Source of the DNA: Rhizobiaceae bacterium
Lineage (GTDB): Bacteria; Pseudomonadota; Alphaproteobacteria; Rhizobiales; Rhizobiaceae
Assembly: GCA_019635715.1 (NCBI GenBank)
Contig: JAHBYY010000034.1
Span: 1 to 47,343, forward strand
Direction: 5' to 3'
Length of the DNA stretch: 47,343 nt
Shown: piece after piece, positions 33,637 through 41,463 of the stretch
Numbering within the stretch: position 1 is the first letter of the stretch
Layout of the letters: the number at the start of each line of letters is the position of its first letter
The notes under the pieces: generated by a model
The model's input: only the letters and a program-made list of their open reading frames with translations
Told to the model about the DNA's origin: nothing
The model's database searches: none
Program-made: the position numbers and the translations under genes

Positions 33637-34365
33637 TTGACGTCACGCCGCCTCGCCTATCTCGACAACGGTCGCACGCCGGACCGTTTCAGCGGACTGC
33701 CGGAATTCTTCACCGCCGCCGGCATGGAGGTCGTCACCTTCCGCGCCTATGACGAGGTCTTTCCCGACGATGCCGCGGCGTTCGATGGCATCCTCCTGTC
33801 GGGCAGCGCCCACGGCGCCTATGACGACGTGCCGTTCATCCACCGCGAGCACGATTTCATCCGCGACGCGGCGGATGGCGGGACGCCGATGCTCGGCCTC
33901 TGCTTCGGCAGCCAGATCCTCGCCTCGGCGCTGTGCGGCCGCGATCAGGTCTTTCGGCGTCCGACCTGCGAGGTCGGCCACGCGCGGCTCGCCATGACGC
34001 CGGCGGCCGGGAGCGATCCGCTGGCAGGCGGCTTCGGCAGCGAGATCGGCATGTTCGTCTGGCACAATGACGAGGTCCGTCACGCCCATCCCGACATGGT
34101 GGTGCTCGCCTCGACCGCCGCATGCCCCAATCAGATCTGGCGCTTTCGCGATGCCCCGGTCTGGGGAATCCAGGGGCATCCGGAACTGACCCGGGCCAAT
34201 GCCCGCGACTGGATCGGCAAGGCCGCCGACGCGCTGCGCAAGGACGGCGCCGATCCGGATCAACTCATCCTCGAAACCGAAGACAGCCGTGCAGGTCTCG
34301 GCATGCTCCGGAATTTCGCACGGATCTGTCAGTCGACAGCTCATTCAACGAAAACAGGGGAATAG
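33637..34365 (+). CDS. Class I glutamine amidotransferase-like protein (possible gamma-glutamyl hydrolase)
   Basis: A 242-residue stand-alone amidotransferase domain. The nucleophile Cys is in MLGLCFGSQILASAL near residue 87, and the His-Glu pair is in WGIQGHPEL near 178; the triad is complete. Stand-alone members of this fold hydrolyse gamma-glutamyl bonds (PuuD-like) or supply ammonia to an unknown synthase. No synthetase domain is attached or nearby, so hydrolysis is more likely. The start is difficult: no ATG lies between the operator and the conserved domain. TTG at 33637 with GGGGA/GGAA upstream gives the correct family N-terminus (TSRRLAYLDNGRTP). It is the first gene of the long plus-strand importer B operon. 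Confidence 0.82.
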   Translation: MTSRRLAYLDNGRTPDRFSGLPEFFTAAGMEVVTFRAYDEVFPDDAAAFDGILLSGSAHGAYDDVPFIHREHDFIRDAADGGTPMLGLCFGSQILASALCGRDQVFRRPTCEVGHARLAMTPAAGSDPLAGGFGSEIGMFVWHNDEVRHAHPDMVVLASTAACPNQIWRFRDAPVWGIQGHPELTRANARDWIGKAADALRKDGADPDQLILETEDSRAGLGMLRNFARICQSTAHSTKTGE

Positions 34366-34368
34366 AAC

Positions 34369-35418
34369 ATGCGCATGGCATCGAGGATCGGGGCCGTCGG
34401 CCTCTCAGTCCTGCTGGCGGCGGGCACCGTCGCGGCTTCCGCCAAGGAATTCGTCTTCGTCAGTTGGGGTGGCGCCTATCAGGACGCCATCCGCGAAGCC
34501 TGGCTGAAGCCGTTCATGGAGGCGACCGGCACCAAGGTCACCGAGGAGACCTCGCCTGAAACCGCAAAGATCCAGGCCATGGTGACCTCCGGCGCCGTCA
34601 CCTGGGACATCGTCACCGACGGTGGTCTCGGTGTGACGCGTGGCGCCAAGGCCGGTCTCTTCGAAGAGATCACGCCCGAGATGGTCGACCAGTCCGGCCT
34701 CTATCCGGAGATCCTCAACAAATACGGCGTGCCCTCGGAAATCTTCTCCACGGCCTTCGCCTTCTCGACCGAGGCCTTCCCGGACGGCAAGCCGCAGCCC
34801 GAAAGCTGGGCCGATTTCTGGAACGTCGAGAAGTTCCCCGGGTCGCGCGCCCTGTTCGGCCAGCCGCAGAGCGTGCTCGAGGCTGCGCTGATGGCCGACG
34901 GCGTTGCGCAGGCTGATGTCTACACGGTGCTCGCCACCAAGGAAGGCCAGGACCGGGCGTTCGACAAGGTGCGCGAACTGAAGCCGCATGTCGGCCTGTG
35001 GTGGACCGGCGGCGCGCAGCCGGTGCAGGCGATCGGCAGCGGCGAAGTCGTCATGGCCAATGGCTGGAACGGCCGCCTGCAGGCCGGCATCACCGAGGGC
35101 CTGCCGCTCAAGATCGTCTGGAACGGCGCGGTTGCCGAGGTCGGCTACTTCATGCTGGTCAAGGGCGCCCCGCACCGCGACGACGCCATCGAGTTCCTGC
35201 GCTGGGTCACCAAGCCGGAATCGCAGGCGCAGTTCCACAAATACGTCTCCTACGGCCCGACCATGCCGGGCGCCTGGGAATTCATCCCGCAGTCCGAGTG
35301 GGGCCGCCTGCCGTCCTCGCCCGATATCCTGAAGCAGTCGATCTTCCTGAACGTCGACTGGTGGCTGGAGAACGAGGCCGCGATGGTCGAGCGCTACAAC
35401 GCGCTGATGCAGGAATAG
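34369..35418 (+). CDS. ABC transporter substrate-binding protein, PotD-like (importer B)
   Basis: A 349-residue periplasmic binding protein (COG0687). A Sec signal (MRMASRIGAVGLSVLLAAGT, cleaved after VAASA) precedes KEFVFVSWGGAYQDAIREAW. Landmarks are VTWDIVTDGG near residue 82, ESWADFWNVEKFPGSRALF near 145 and WTGGAQPVQAIGSGEVVMANG near 208. It starts 4 bases after the amidotransferase stop with AGGGGAA. It is a distant paralogue of the Tat-exported protein at 26263 but uses Sec. The two may bind related ligands. A strong hairpin follows before the M24 gene, which should stabilise this part of the transcript. Confidence 0.9.
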   Translation: MRMASRIGAVGLSVLLAAGTVAASAKEFVFVSWGGAYQDAIREAWLKPFMEATGTKVTEETSPETAKIQAMVTSGAVTWDIVTDGGLGVTRGAKAGLFEEITPEMVDQSGLYPEILNKYGVPSEIFSTAFAFSTEAFPDGKPQPESWADFWNVEKFPGSRALFGQPQSVLEAALMADGVAQADVYTVLATKEGQDRAFDKVRELKPHVGLWWTGGAQPVQAIGSGEVVMANGWNGRLQAGITEGLPLKIVWNGAVAEVGYFMLVKGAPHRDDAIEFLRWVTKPESQAQFHKYVSYGPTMPGAWEFIPQSEWGRLPSSPDILKQSIFLNVDWWLENEAAMVERYNALMQE

Positions 35419-35442
35419 AACCGCCTCGCGCCAAGGCCGAAG

Positions 35443-35469
35443 GTCTCCGGCGGGCAGCCCGCCGGAGAC
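35443..35469 (+). promoter_or_regulatory. Intra-operon hairpin after the binding-protein gene
   Basis: GTCTCCGGCGGGC and its complement form a stem of at least 12 bp around a 3-base loop, 25 bases after the binding-protein stop and 24 before the M24 start. It has no T-run. Such hairpins commonly protect the 3' end of the binding-protein message so that this subunit is made in excess. Confidence 0.6.
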
Positions 35470-35492
35470 GATTCAATGATCCGGAGACCTGA

Positions 35493-36632
35493 ATGACCAG
35501 CCTCATGTGGTTCACGCGCGACGAATATGCGTCGCGTCTTGCGCGGGTGCAGCGCGAACTCGTCGGCATGGGTCTCGACGGGCTGGTCGCCTACCAGCCG
35601 GAGACGGTCACCTGGACGACCGGCTTCTACACCAAGGCCTATACCAACTACCACATGGCCGTCATTCCCGCCGAGGGACAGCCGTCCCTGCTCTGCCGCG
35701 ACGTCTCGCGCTACTACGCCGAGCGCACCTTCGCCTTCGACGAGGTGCGCTATTGGACCGACGGACAGGACCAGGACGAGCTTGCGGTGGCGCTGGTGCG
35801 CGACCGCCTCGGCGATCGTGCGCGGCTCGGCATCGAACTGTCGTCCTGGATGATGCCGGTGACCCGCTACCGCCGCTTCGGCAAGGCGCTGCCCGGCGTC
35901 GAATGGGTCGATGTCGGCGATCTGAATCCGCGCCTGCGCATCATCAAGTCGCCGGCCGAGATCGCCTACCAGCGCCACGCGGCGCGCGCCGCCGAGGCTG
36001 CGATGACCGCCGCGCTGGACGCCGCCGCGCCGGGTCGCAACGAACTCGACGTCGCCGCCGCTGCCACCGCCGCGCTGGTGAAGGCGGCGAGCGACACGCC
36101 GGGTCCGGGCGTCTTCTCGTCGGGCGAGCGCGCCATGCACCTGCATGGCGGCTATATCGACCGCGTCCTGCGGCGGGGCGACACGATCCAGTACGAGCCG
36201 ACGCCGCATGTGCGCCACTACAACGCCCGCTTCATGCGCACCATCAAGGTCGGCTCGGCGACCGACGAGGAACTGCGTCTCGCCGAAGCGTTGATTGCGA
36301 TTCAGGATGAAGCGCTTGCGGCCGTGCGTCCAGGTGTTGCCGCAACCGTTCCCGATGCCATCTATCGCGCCGGCATCGAGGCGACCGGCAAGGTCAGGTG
36401 CTACACCAACAAGACCTTCTACTCGCTCGGCATGCTGATGACGCCGAGCCACGCCGAGCCGCTGGAGGCGACGCCGGTGGCGACATGGACCTTCCAGCCG
36501 GGCATGGTCTTCCACAGCTACCTGCTGGTCGGCGATTTCGGCATGTCGGAGACCATCCACGTCACCGAGACGGGCGTCGAGCGGCTGACCGGCTACCGGC
36601 GCGATCTCCTCGTCTCGGGGCAGGGCGGATGA
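35493..36632 (+). CDS. M24 'pita-bread' hydrolase with altered metal site, copy 2
   Basis: A 379-residue protein with an N-terminal creatinase-type domain (about 8-135) and a C-terminal M24 domain (about 150-375). The first metal-binding stretch reads YEPTPHVRHYNARFMRT, where active peptidases have D-x-G...D-x-T-R-T; the first Asp is Glu and the second is Arg. The late EP motif is replaced by GMVFHSYLL, but SETIHVTETG keeps its Glu. It is related to the copy at 25029 yet differently altered. It is likely a metal-independent amide or C-N hydrolase like creatinase or ectoine hydrolase, not a true aminopeptidase. Its stop overlaps the permease start (ATGA, 36629-36632). Confidence 0.82.
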   Translation: MTSLMWFTRDEYASRLARVQRELVGMGLDGLVAYQPETVTWTTGFYTKAYTNYHMAVIPAEGQPSLLCRDVSRYYAERTFAFDEVRYWTDGQDQDELAVALVRDRLGDRARLGIELSSWMMPVTRYRRFGKALPGVEWVDVGDLNPRLRIIKSPAEIAYQRHAARAAEAAMTAALDAAAPGRNELDVAAAATAALVKAASDTPGPGVFSSGERAMHLHGGYIDRVLRRGDTIQYEPTPHVRHYNARFMRTIKVGSATDEELRLAEALIAIQDEALAAVRPGVAATVPDAIYRAGIEATGKVRCYTNKTFYSLGMLMTPSHAEPLEATPVATWTFQPGMVFHSYLLVGDFGMSETIHVTETGVERLTGYRRDLLVSGQGG

Positions 36633-38326
36633 CCGTTCTCGCCGGAGACGAGGCAGCGAGACCGCCGCCGTCCCGACTGCCGCTGCTGCCGCGCGGCGCC
36701 GGACTGGCGGCCGGCCTCGTCGTGCTCGTCTTCGCCGTCCTGTTCGTCTGGCCGATCGTGCGATTGATCGCGACCACCGTCTTCGTCGATGCGCGGGGAT
36801 GGACGGCCTTCGCGACCATCGTCTCGTCGCCGATGTATCGCACCGCCTTCACCAACACCTTCTTCATTTCCGGGCTGGTGACGCTGATCACCCTGCTGGC
36901 CGCCTATCCGATCGCCTATTTCATGGCGACGGTGCAGCCGCGCACCGCCAAGCTCATCGCTTTCGTGGTCCTGCTTCCGTTCTGGACCAGCGCCCTCGTG
37001 CGCACCACCGCCTGGATGGTGCTGCTGCAGCGCCGCGGCATCGTCAACAGCCTGCTGATGAACACCGGCATCACCGACGCGCCGATCCCGCTGCTCTACA
37101 ATCTGTCGGGCGTCATCATCGGCATGGTGCATGTGCTGCTGCCGTTCATGGTGCTGCCGCTCTATGCGACCTTCCTGTCGGTCGACCAGCGGCTGATCGC
37201 GGCGGCCGAGGGGCTCGGCGCGCCGCGCTTCACCGTGCTGCGCCGCATCGTCCTGCCGCTGACCGCGCCCGGCGCGGCGGCCGGCGCGCTGATCGTCTTC
37301 ATGTCGGCGATCGGCACCTTCATCACGCCGGTGCTGATGGGCGGCCCGCGCCAGATGATGATCGCCCAGGCGATCAGCTACCACATGCAGAAGCAGCTCG
37401 ACTGGCAGATGGCCGGCGCGCTGTCGCTGGTGCTGCTCGCCGTCACGCTGGTGCTGTTCCTGGTCTATCGCCAGGTCTTCGGCCTCGACCGGCTGGTCGC
37501 CGCCGACGCCGGTGTCGCCGGCGATCCCGACGGGCCGCTGCGCGGCGTGCTCGGCCTCGGGCGGCTGCCGGCCGGCATCATGGCCGTTGCCGTCGGCCTG
37601 TTCCTGATCGCGCCGATCGCCATGGTCTATCCGCTCAGCATCTCGTCGTCGCCGTTCCTGCAGTTTCCGCCGGCCCGCTGGACCTTCGACTGGTACGCCA
37701 AGCTGGCCGACGACCCGAAATGGCTGCGCGCCGCGCTGTCCAGCCTGCGCGTCGCCGCTGAGGCCATCGCGCTGTCGGTGATCCTCGGCACGGCAGCCGC
37801 CGTCGCCGCCAGCCGCATCGCGCCGCGTCTGCGCGCCGGCATGGAGGTGCTGATCCTGCTGCCGATGGTCGTCCCGACCATCATCACGGCGATCGCGCTC
37901 TACAGCCAGTATGCCCCTCTCGGCATTCTGGGCTCGCCCGAAAGCCTGGCGATCGGCCACACGATCCTTGCCGCGCCGTTCGTCTTCATCACGGTCAGCG
38001 CCTCGCTGAAAAGCTTCGACCGCAATCTCGAGCTCGCAGCACTCGGGCTTGGCGCGTCCTGGAGCGCGATGTTCCGGCGGATCATGCTGCCGGCCATCCT
38101 GCCCGGCATCCTTGCCGGAGCGGTGTTCGCCTTCATCACGTCCTTCGACGACGTCGTTCTCTCGATCTTCCTCACCAACTCGGCCAGCCGCACCCTGCCG
38201 CGCGTCATCTACGAGGGAATCAAGGACGACACCGACCCGGCGGTCGTCGCGCTCGCGGCGATCCTGATCACCATCTCCTTCGGGGCCTTCCTGCTCAGCC
38301 TTCTCGCGAGGGACAGACGCGCATGA
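36629..38326 (+). CDS. ABC transporter permease, two fused PotB/PotC-like domains (importer B)
   Basis: A 565-residue protein made of two complete permease domains, about 12 membrane helices. EAA loops are seen twice: AAAEGLGAPRFTVLRRIVLPL near residue 195 and LAALGLGASWSAMFRRIMLP near 475. A linker of about 30 residues (VAADAGVAGDPDGPLRGVLG, near 295-314) joins the halves. Importer A has the same two domains as separate genes. The fusion resembles FbpB-type iron permeases in layout, but the local binding protein is PotD-like. The start overlaps the M24 stop and the end overlaps the ATPase start, both by ATGA. Confidence 0.9.
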   Translation: MTVLAGDEAARPPPSRLPLLPRGAGLAAGLVVLVFAVLFVWPIVRLIATTVFVDARGWTAFATIVSSPMYRTAFTNTFFISGLVTLITLLAAYPIAYFMATVQPRTAKLIAFVVLLPFWTSALVRTTAWMVLLQRRGIVNSLLMNTGITDAPIPLLYNLSGVIIGMVHVLLPFMVLPLYATFLSVDQRLIAAAEGLGAPRFTVLRRIVLPLTAPGAAAGALIVFMSAIGTFITPVLMGGPRQMMIAQAISYHMQKQLDWQMAGALSLVLLAVTLVLFLVYRQVFGLDRLVAADAGVAGDPDGPLRGVLGLGRLPAGIMAVAVGLFLIAPIAMVYPLSISSSPFLQFPPARWTFDWYAKLADDPKWLRAALSSLRVAAEAIALSVILGTAAAVAASRIAPRLRAGMEVLILLPMVVPTIITAIALYSQYAPLGILGSPESLAIGHTILAAPFVFITVSASLKSFDRNLELAALGLGASWSAMFRRIMLPAILPGILAGAVFAFITSFDDVVLSIFLTNSASRTLPRVIYEGIKDDTDPAVVALAAILITISFGAFLLSLLARDRRA

Positions 38327-39417
38327 CCGCAACTTCGAAACCGGAAAGCGCCGGAAAGCGCGTCCAGATCAGCGGCCTTTCCAAGCTCTACGGCGGCCAT
38401 CCGGCGGTCGACCGGGTGTCGATCGACATCGCCGCCGGCAGTTTCTGCACCATTCTCGGCGCCTCCGGCTCCGGCAAGACGACGCTCCTCAAGATGGTCG
38501 CGGGGTACGAGCAGCCGACGGAAGGACGCATCGAGATCGACGGCCGCGACGTGGCGTCGATGCGCGTCGCGGCGCGCAACATCGGCATGGTCTTCCAGAA
38601 CTATGCGCTGTTCCCCCACATGACCGTCGCCGCCAACCTGGCGTTTCCCCTGGAGATGCGCGGCCTGGCGAAAGCCGATATCGTCGCGCGCGTCACGGCC
38701 ATGCTCGAGCTCATCGGACTTGCAGGATTTGGCAGCCGGCTGCCGCGCGAACTGTCGGGCGGACAGCAGCAGCGCGTCGCGCTCGGCCGCGCCCTGATCT
38801 TCGAGCCGGACATCCTGCTCATGGACGAGCCGCTGGGCGCGCTCGACAAGAACATGCGTCAGGCCATGCAGCGCGAGATCCGCGCGATCCATCGCAAGGT
38901 CGGCGTGACGGTCCTCTACGTCACCCACGACCAGGACGAGGCGATGAACATGGCCGACCTCGTCGTCGTCATGGACAAGGGGCGCGTCGCGCAGACCGGC
39001 TCGCCGCTCGACATCTACAATGCGCCGCGCACCGACTTCGTCGCCACCTTCCTCGGCGACTGCAACCTGATCGACGTCGAGCGTGGCCGCGACGGCGTCA
39101 GGCGGCTGGCGCTTGCCGGCGGCATCGCCATTCCGGCTGGCGTCAAATCCGGTCGCGCCGAAATGGTCGGCGTGCGGCCCGAGCGGATCAGCGTCGGCGC
39201 CGACCCGATACAGCGGGACATCGTGCTCTCCGGCACCGTCGTCGAAACCCATTTCAACGGCGCCGACCATGACGTCGTGGTCGACGTCGACGGCAGGCCG
39301 GTGCGCGCCCGGCTCGCCAATGGCGGCCAATTGCCGCCTTCGATCGGAAACCGGGCCTATCTCGGTTGCGATTTCGCCGACCTCATTCCATTGGAAGCAA
39401 TCGGCGCAACACGCTGA
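38323..39417 (+). CDS. ABC transporter ATP-binding protein, PotA-like (importer B)
   Basis: A 364-residue ATPase. Walker A is GASGSGKTT near residue 48, the Q-loop FQNYALFPH near 92, the signature LSGGQQQRVALGRA near 145, Walker B ILLMDEPLGALD near 165 and the switch His THDQDEA near 205. A TOBE domain fills about 285-360. It is complete and typical of polyamine/iron importers. The ATG overlaps the fused permease stop. The aldolase gene follows after 28 bases. It is a paralogue of the ATPase at 23607. Confidence 0.93.
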   Translation: MTATSKPESAGKRVQISGLSKLYGGHPAVDRVSIDIAAGSFCTILGASGSGKTTLLKMVAGYEQPTEGRIEIDGRDVASMRVAARNIGMVFQNYALFPHMTVAANLAFPLEMRGLAKADIVARVTAMLELIGLAGFGSRLPRELSGGQQQRVALGRALIFEPDILLMDEPLGALDKNMRQAMQREIRAIHRKVGVTVLYVTHDQDEAMNMADLVVVMDKGRVAQTGSPLDIYNAPRTDFVATFLGDCNLIDVERGRDGVRRLALAGGIAIPAGVKSGRAEMVGVRPERISVGADPIQRDIVLSGTVVETHFNGADHDVVVDVDGRPVRARLANGGQLPPSIGNRAYLGCDFADLIPLEAIGATR

Positions 39418-39445
39418 AACATCAAGAAACGACAGGAGGAGCGCC

Positions 39446-40393
39446 TTGGCCGAAACAAGGATCGGACGCGACACGAAGGGCGTCTACATCATCGCCGCCA
39501 CACCGTTCGCCGACGACGGTTCGATCGACTTCAGGAGCGTCGACAGCATGGTCGACTTCTATCTGGAGCATGGCGTCAACGGCATGACCATTCTCGGCAT
39601 GATGGGCGAGGCCAACAAGCTGACCGAGGACGAGTCGCGCCGGTTCGCCTCCCACATCCTGCGCCGGCTGAAGGGCAGCCTGCCGGTGATCGTCGGCGTC
39701 TCGGGCGCCGGCATCGACAACCTCAGGGACCTTGCCGGGTTTGCGATGGGCGAGGGCGCCGCCGGCATTATGGTGGCGCCGACGCCGGGGCCGGCCGTCG
39801 AGGACCGCATCCTCGGCTATTTCGCGCAGGTCTGCGACGCCGTCGGGCCCGACGTGCCGATCTGCTTCCAGGACTTTCCGCAGGTGACCGGCGTGCCGGT
39901 CTCCTCGAACACCATCCTGTCGCTGACGCGCAACCATCCGCAGATCGTCATGCTCAAGCACGAGGACAGCCCCGGCCTTGCCAAGGTCGAGACCGTTCGC
40001 ACCAAATCCGGCACGGCCGACACGCCGCGCATGTCGATCCTGTGCGGCAATGGCGGGCTCTACCTGCCGCTGGAGCTGGCACGCGGCGCCGATGGCGCGA
40101 TGACCGGCTTCGCCTATCCCGAAATGCTCGTCCAGGTGGTGAACAGGCATGCCGCCGGCGACGTCGACGGCGCCGAGGCCCTGTTCGACGCCTATTTGCC
40201 GATCCTGCGCTACGAGCAGCAGCTCGTCTTCGGGCTCGCGGCGCGCAAGGAGATCCTGCGGCGCCGCGGCGCCATCGCTTCCGCCTTCGTGCGCAGGCCG
40301 GGTCCGCGCCTGTCGCCGGCCGACCATCGCGACATCGACCGCCTGATGCGCCGTACCGAGGATTACGTCAGGAGGCTCGGCAATGCAGCTTGA
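39446..40393 (+). CDS. DapA-family (N-acetylneuraminate lyase superfamily) aldolase with altered active site
   Basis: A 315-residue Schiff-base aldolase/synthase. The Lys that forms the imine is present in QIVMLKHEDSPG near residue 170. The usual LYNxPxRTG motif reads CFQDFPQVTG, so the catalytic Tyr is replaced by Gln. GMMGEANKLTEDE near residue 50 stands where GTTGE is usual. It is therefore not lysine-pathway DapA; it probably adds or removes pyruvate or a similar keto acid from an unknown aldehyde. The start is TTG at 39446 with AGGAGGA five bases upstream, a strong choice. Its end overlaps the SDR by 11 bases. Confidence 0.85.
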   Translation: MAETRIGRDTKGVYIIAATPFADDGSIDFRSVDSMVDFYLEHGVNGMTILGMMGEANKLTEDESRRFASHILRRLKGSLPVIVGVSGAGIDNLRDLAGFAMGEGAAGIMVAPTPGPAVEDRILGYFAQVCDAVGPDVPICFQDFPQVTGVPVSSNTILSLTRNHPQIVMLKHEDSPGLAKVETVRTKSGTADTPRMSILCGNGGLYLPLELARGADGAMTGFAYPEMLVQVVNRHAAGDVDGAEALFDAYLPILRYEQQLVFGLAARKEILRRRGAIASAFVRRPGPRLSPADHRDIDRLMRRTEDYVRRLGNAA

Positions 40394-41171
40394 ACTCGAA
40401 GGACGCCGCGCCCTTGTCCTGTCGTCGTCGCGCGGCCTCGGCCTGGGTGTCGCCGAAGCCCTGGCGGCGGAAGGCGCCGATGTGGCGATCTGCGGACGCA
40501 ACGGCGAGCGGCTGGAGGCTGCCGCGGCCGCCATCACCGCCCGAGGCGGCGGACGCGCCGTGGCGATCCGGGCCGACCTGAGCGAATTGAATTATTCCAG
40601 CCGGGTCGTGGCCGAGGCGACCGGCAGGCTGGGCGGCATCGACATCCTGGTCAACAATTCCGGCGGTCCGCCGCCCGGCACGGCCTACGCCATCGACCAG
40701 GCGCAGCTCCACCAGCACTTCGCCCAGATGGTCGCCAAGCTCATCGAGGTGACCGGCCTCGTCCTGCCGGCGATGCGCCAGCGCCGCTGGGGGCGGGTGC
40801 TGACGATCGCCTCGTCCGGCGTCGTCCAGCCGATCCCCAACCTGGCCCTGTCCAACACGCTTCGCGCCGCACTGATCGGCTGGTCGAAGACCCTGTCGGC
40901 GGAGGTCGCGGCGGACGGGGTCTGCGTCAACGTCCTGCTGCCGGGCCGAATCGCCACCGACCGCGTCGACGAGCTCGACGAGGCGGCGGCCAGGCGGACT
41001 GGCAAATCGATCGACGAGATTCGTACCCAGTCGCGTGCGACCATCCCGTCCGGCCGCTACGGCGAGGTCCGGGAGTTCGCCTCCGTCGCGGCTTTCCTGT
41101 GCTCGGGGCCGGCGAGCTACGTCAATGGCAGCGTCGTGCGCTGCGACGGCGGCGCCATCCGCTCGATCTGA
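40383..41171 (+). CDS. SDR-family oxidoreductase lacking the standard catalytic Tyr-Lys
   Basis: A 262-residue SDR-fold protein, last gene of the importer B operon. The cofactor turn reads SSSRGLGLG in place of TGxxxGxG, and the catalytic segment reads ALSNTLRAALIGWSK, where classical members have YxxxK. This matches a known FabG-like subgroup (BKR-like) with a degenerate active site. NNSGG near residue 90 and the C-terminal YVNGSVVRCDGG are normal. It may still be an enzyme, using other residues, or only bind nucleotide. It overlaps the DapA-like gene, so the two probably share a substrate. Confidence 0.85.
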   Translation: MQLELEGRRALVLSSSRGLGLGVAEALAAEGADVAICGRNGERLEAAAAAITARGGGRAVAIRADLSELNYSSRVVAEATGRLGGIDILVNNSGGPPPGTAYAIDQAQLHQHFAQMVAKLIEVTGLVLPAMRQRRWGRVLTIASSGVVQPIPNLALSNTLRAALIGWSKTLSAEVAADGVCVNVLLPGRIATDRVDELDEAAARRTGKSIDEIRTQSRATIPSGRYGEVREFASVAAFLCSGPASYVNGSVVRCDGGAIRSI

Positions 41172-41407
41172 ACCGCCCTCGCACGAACCGATTCGCCGCG
41201 CCGCGCGGGCGAGTGACGCCGGACTTTCCCGGACTGGGCCGATTCTGCGCAGATCAGGTCCGGTGACGCTTCGCCAGCGCCCGCCGGCGAAATTGTCGGC
41301 GTTTTTCCGGCTCCCGAAGATCGTCTCAACCTATTGAAATCATTGTCGCTGGAAGGAACTTTCAGAAACTGTCGGGCGGCTTCGCGGCGAGCGCGCCGGC
41401 CGGCAAA

Positions 41408-41423
41408 TTAACCGACCGTTAAC
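41408..41423. promoter_or_regulatory. CtrA-type binding site upstream of minC
   Basis: TTAACCGACCGTTAAC is an exact TTAA-N7-TTAAC match to the alphaproteobacterial CtrA consensus, 40 bases before the minC ATG. Control of min genes by the cell-cycle regulator CtrA has been reported in Sinorhizobium meliloti. The 292-base gap upstream of minC holds no gene. Confidence 0.8.
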
Positions 41424-41463
41424 CATTGCGCCGCTACATCTGGGCAACCGAAAATTTACCAAG

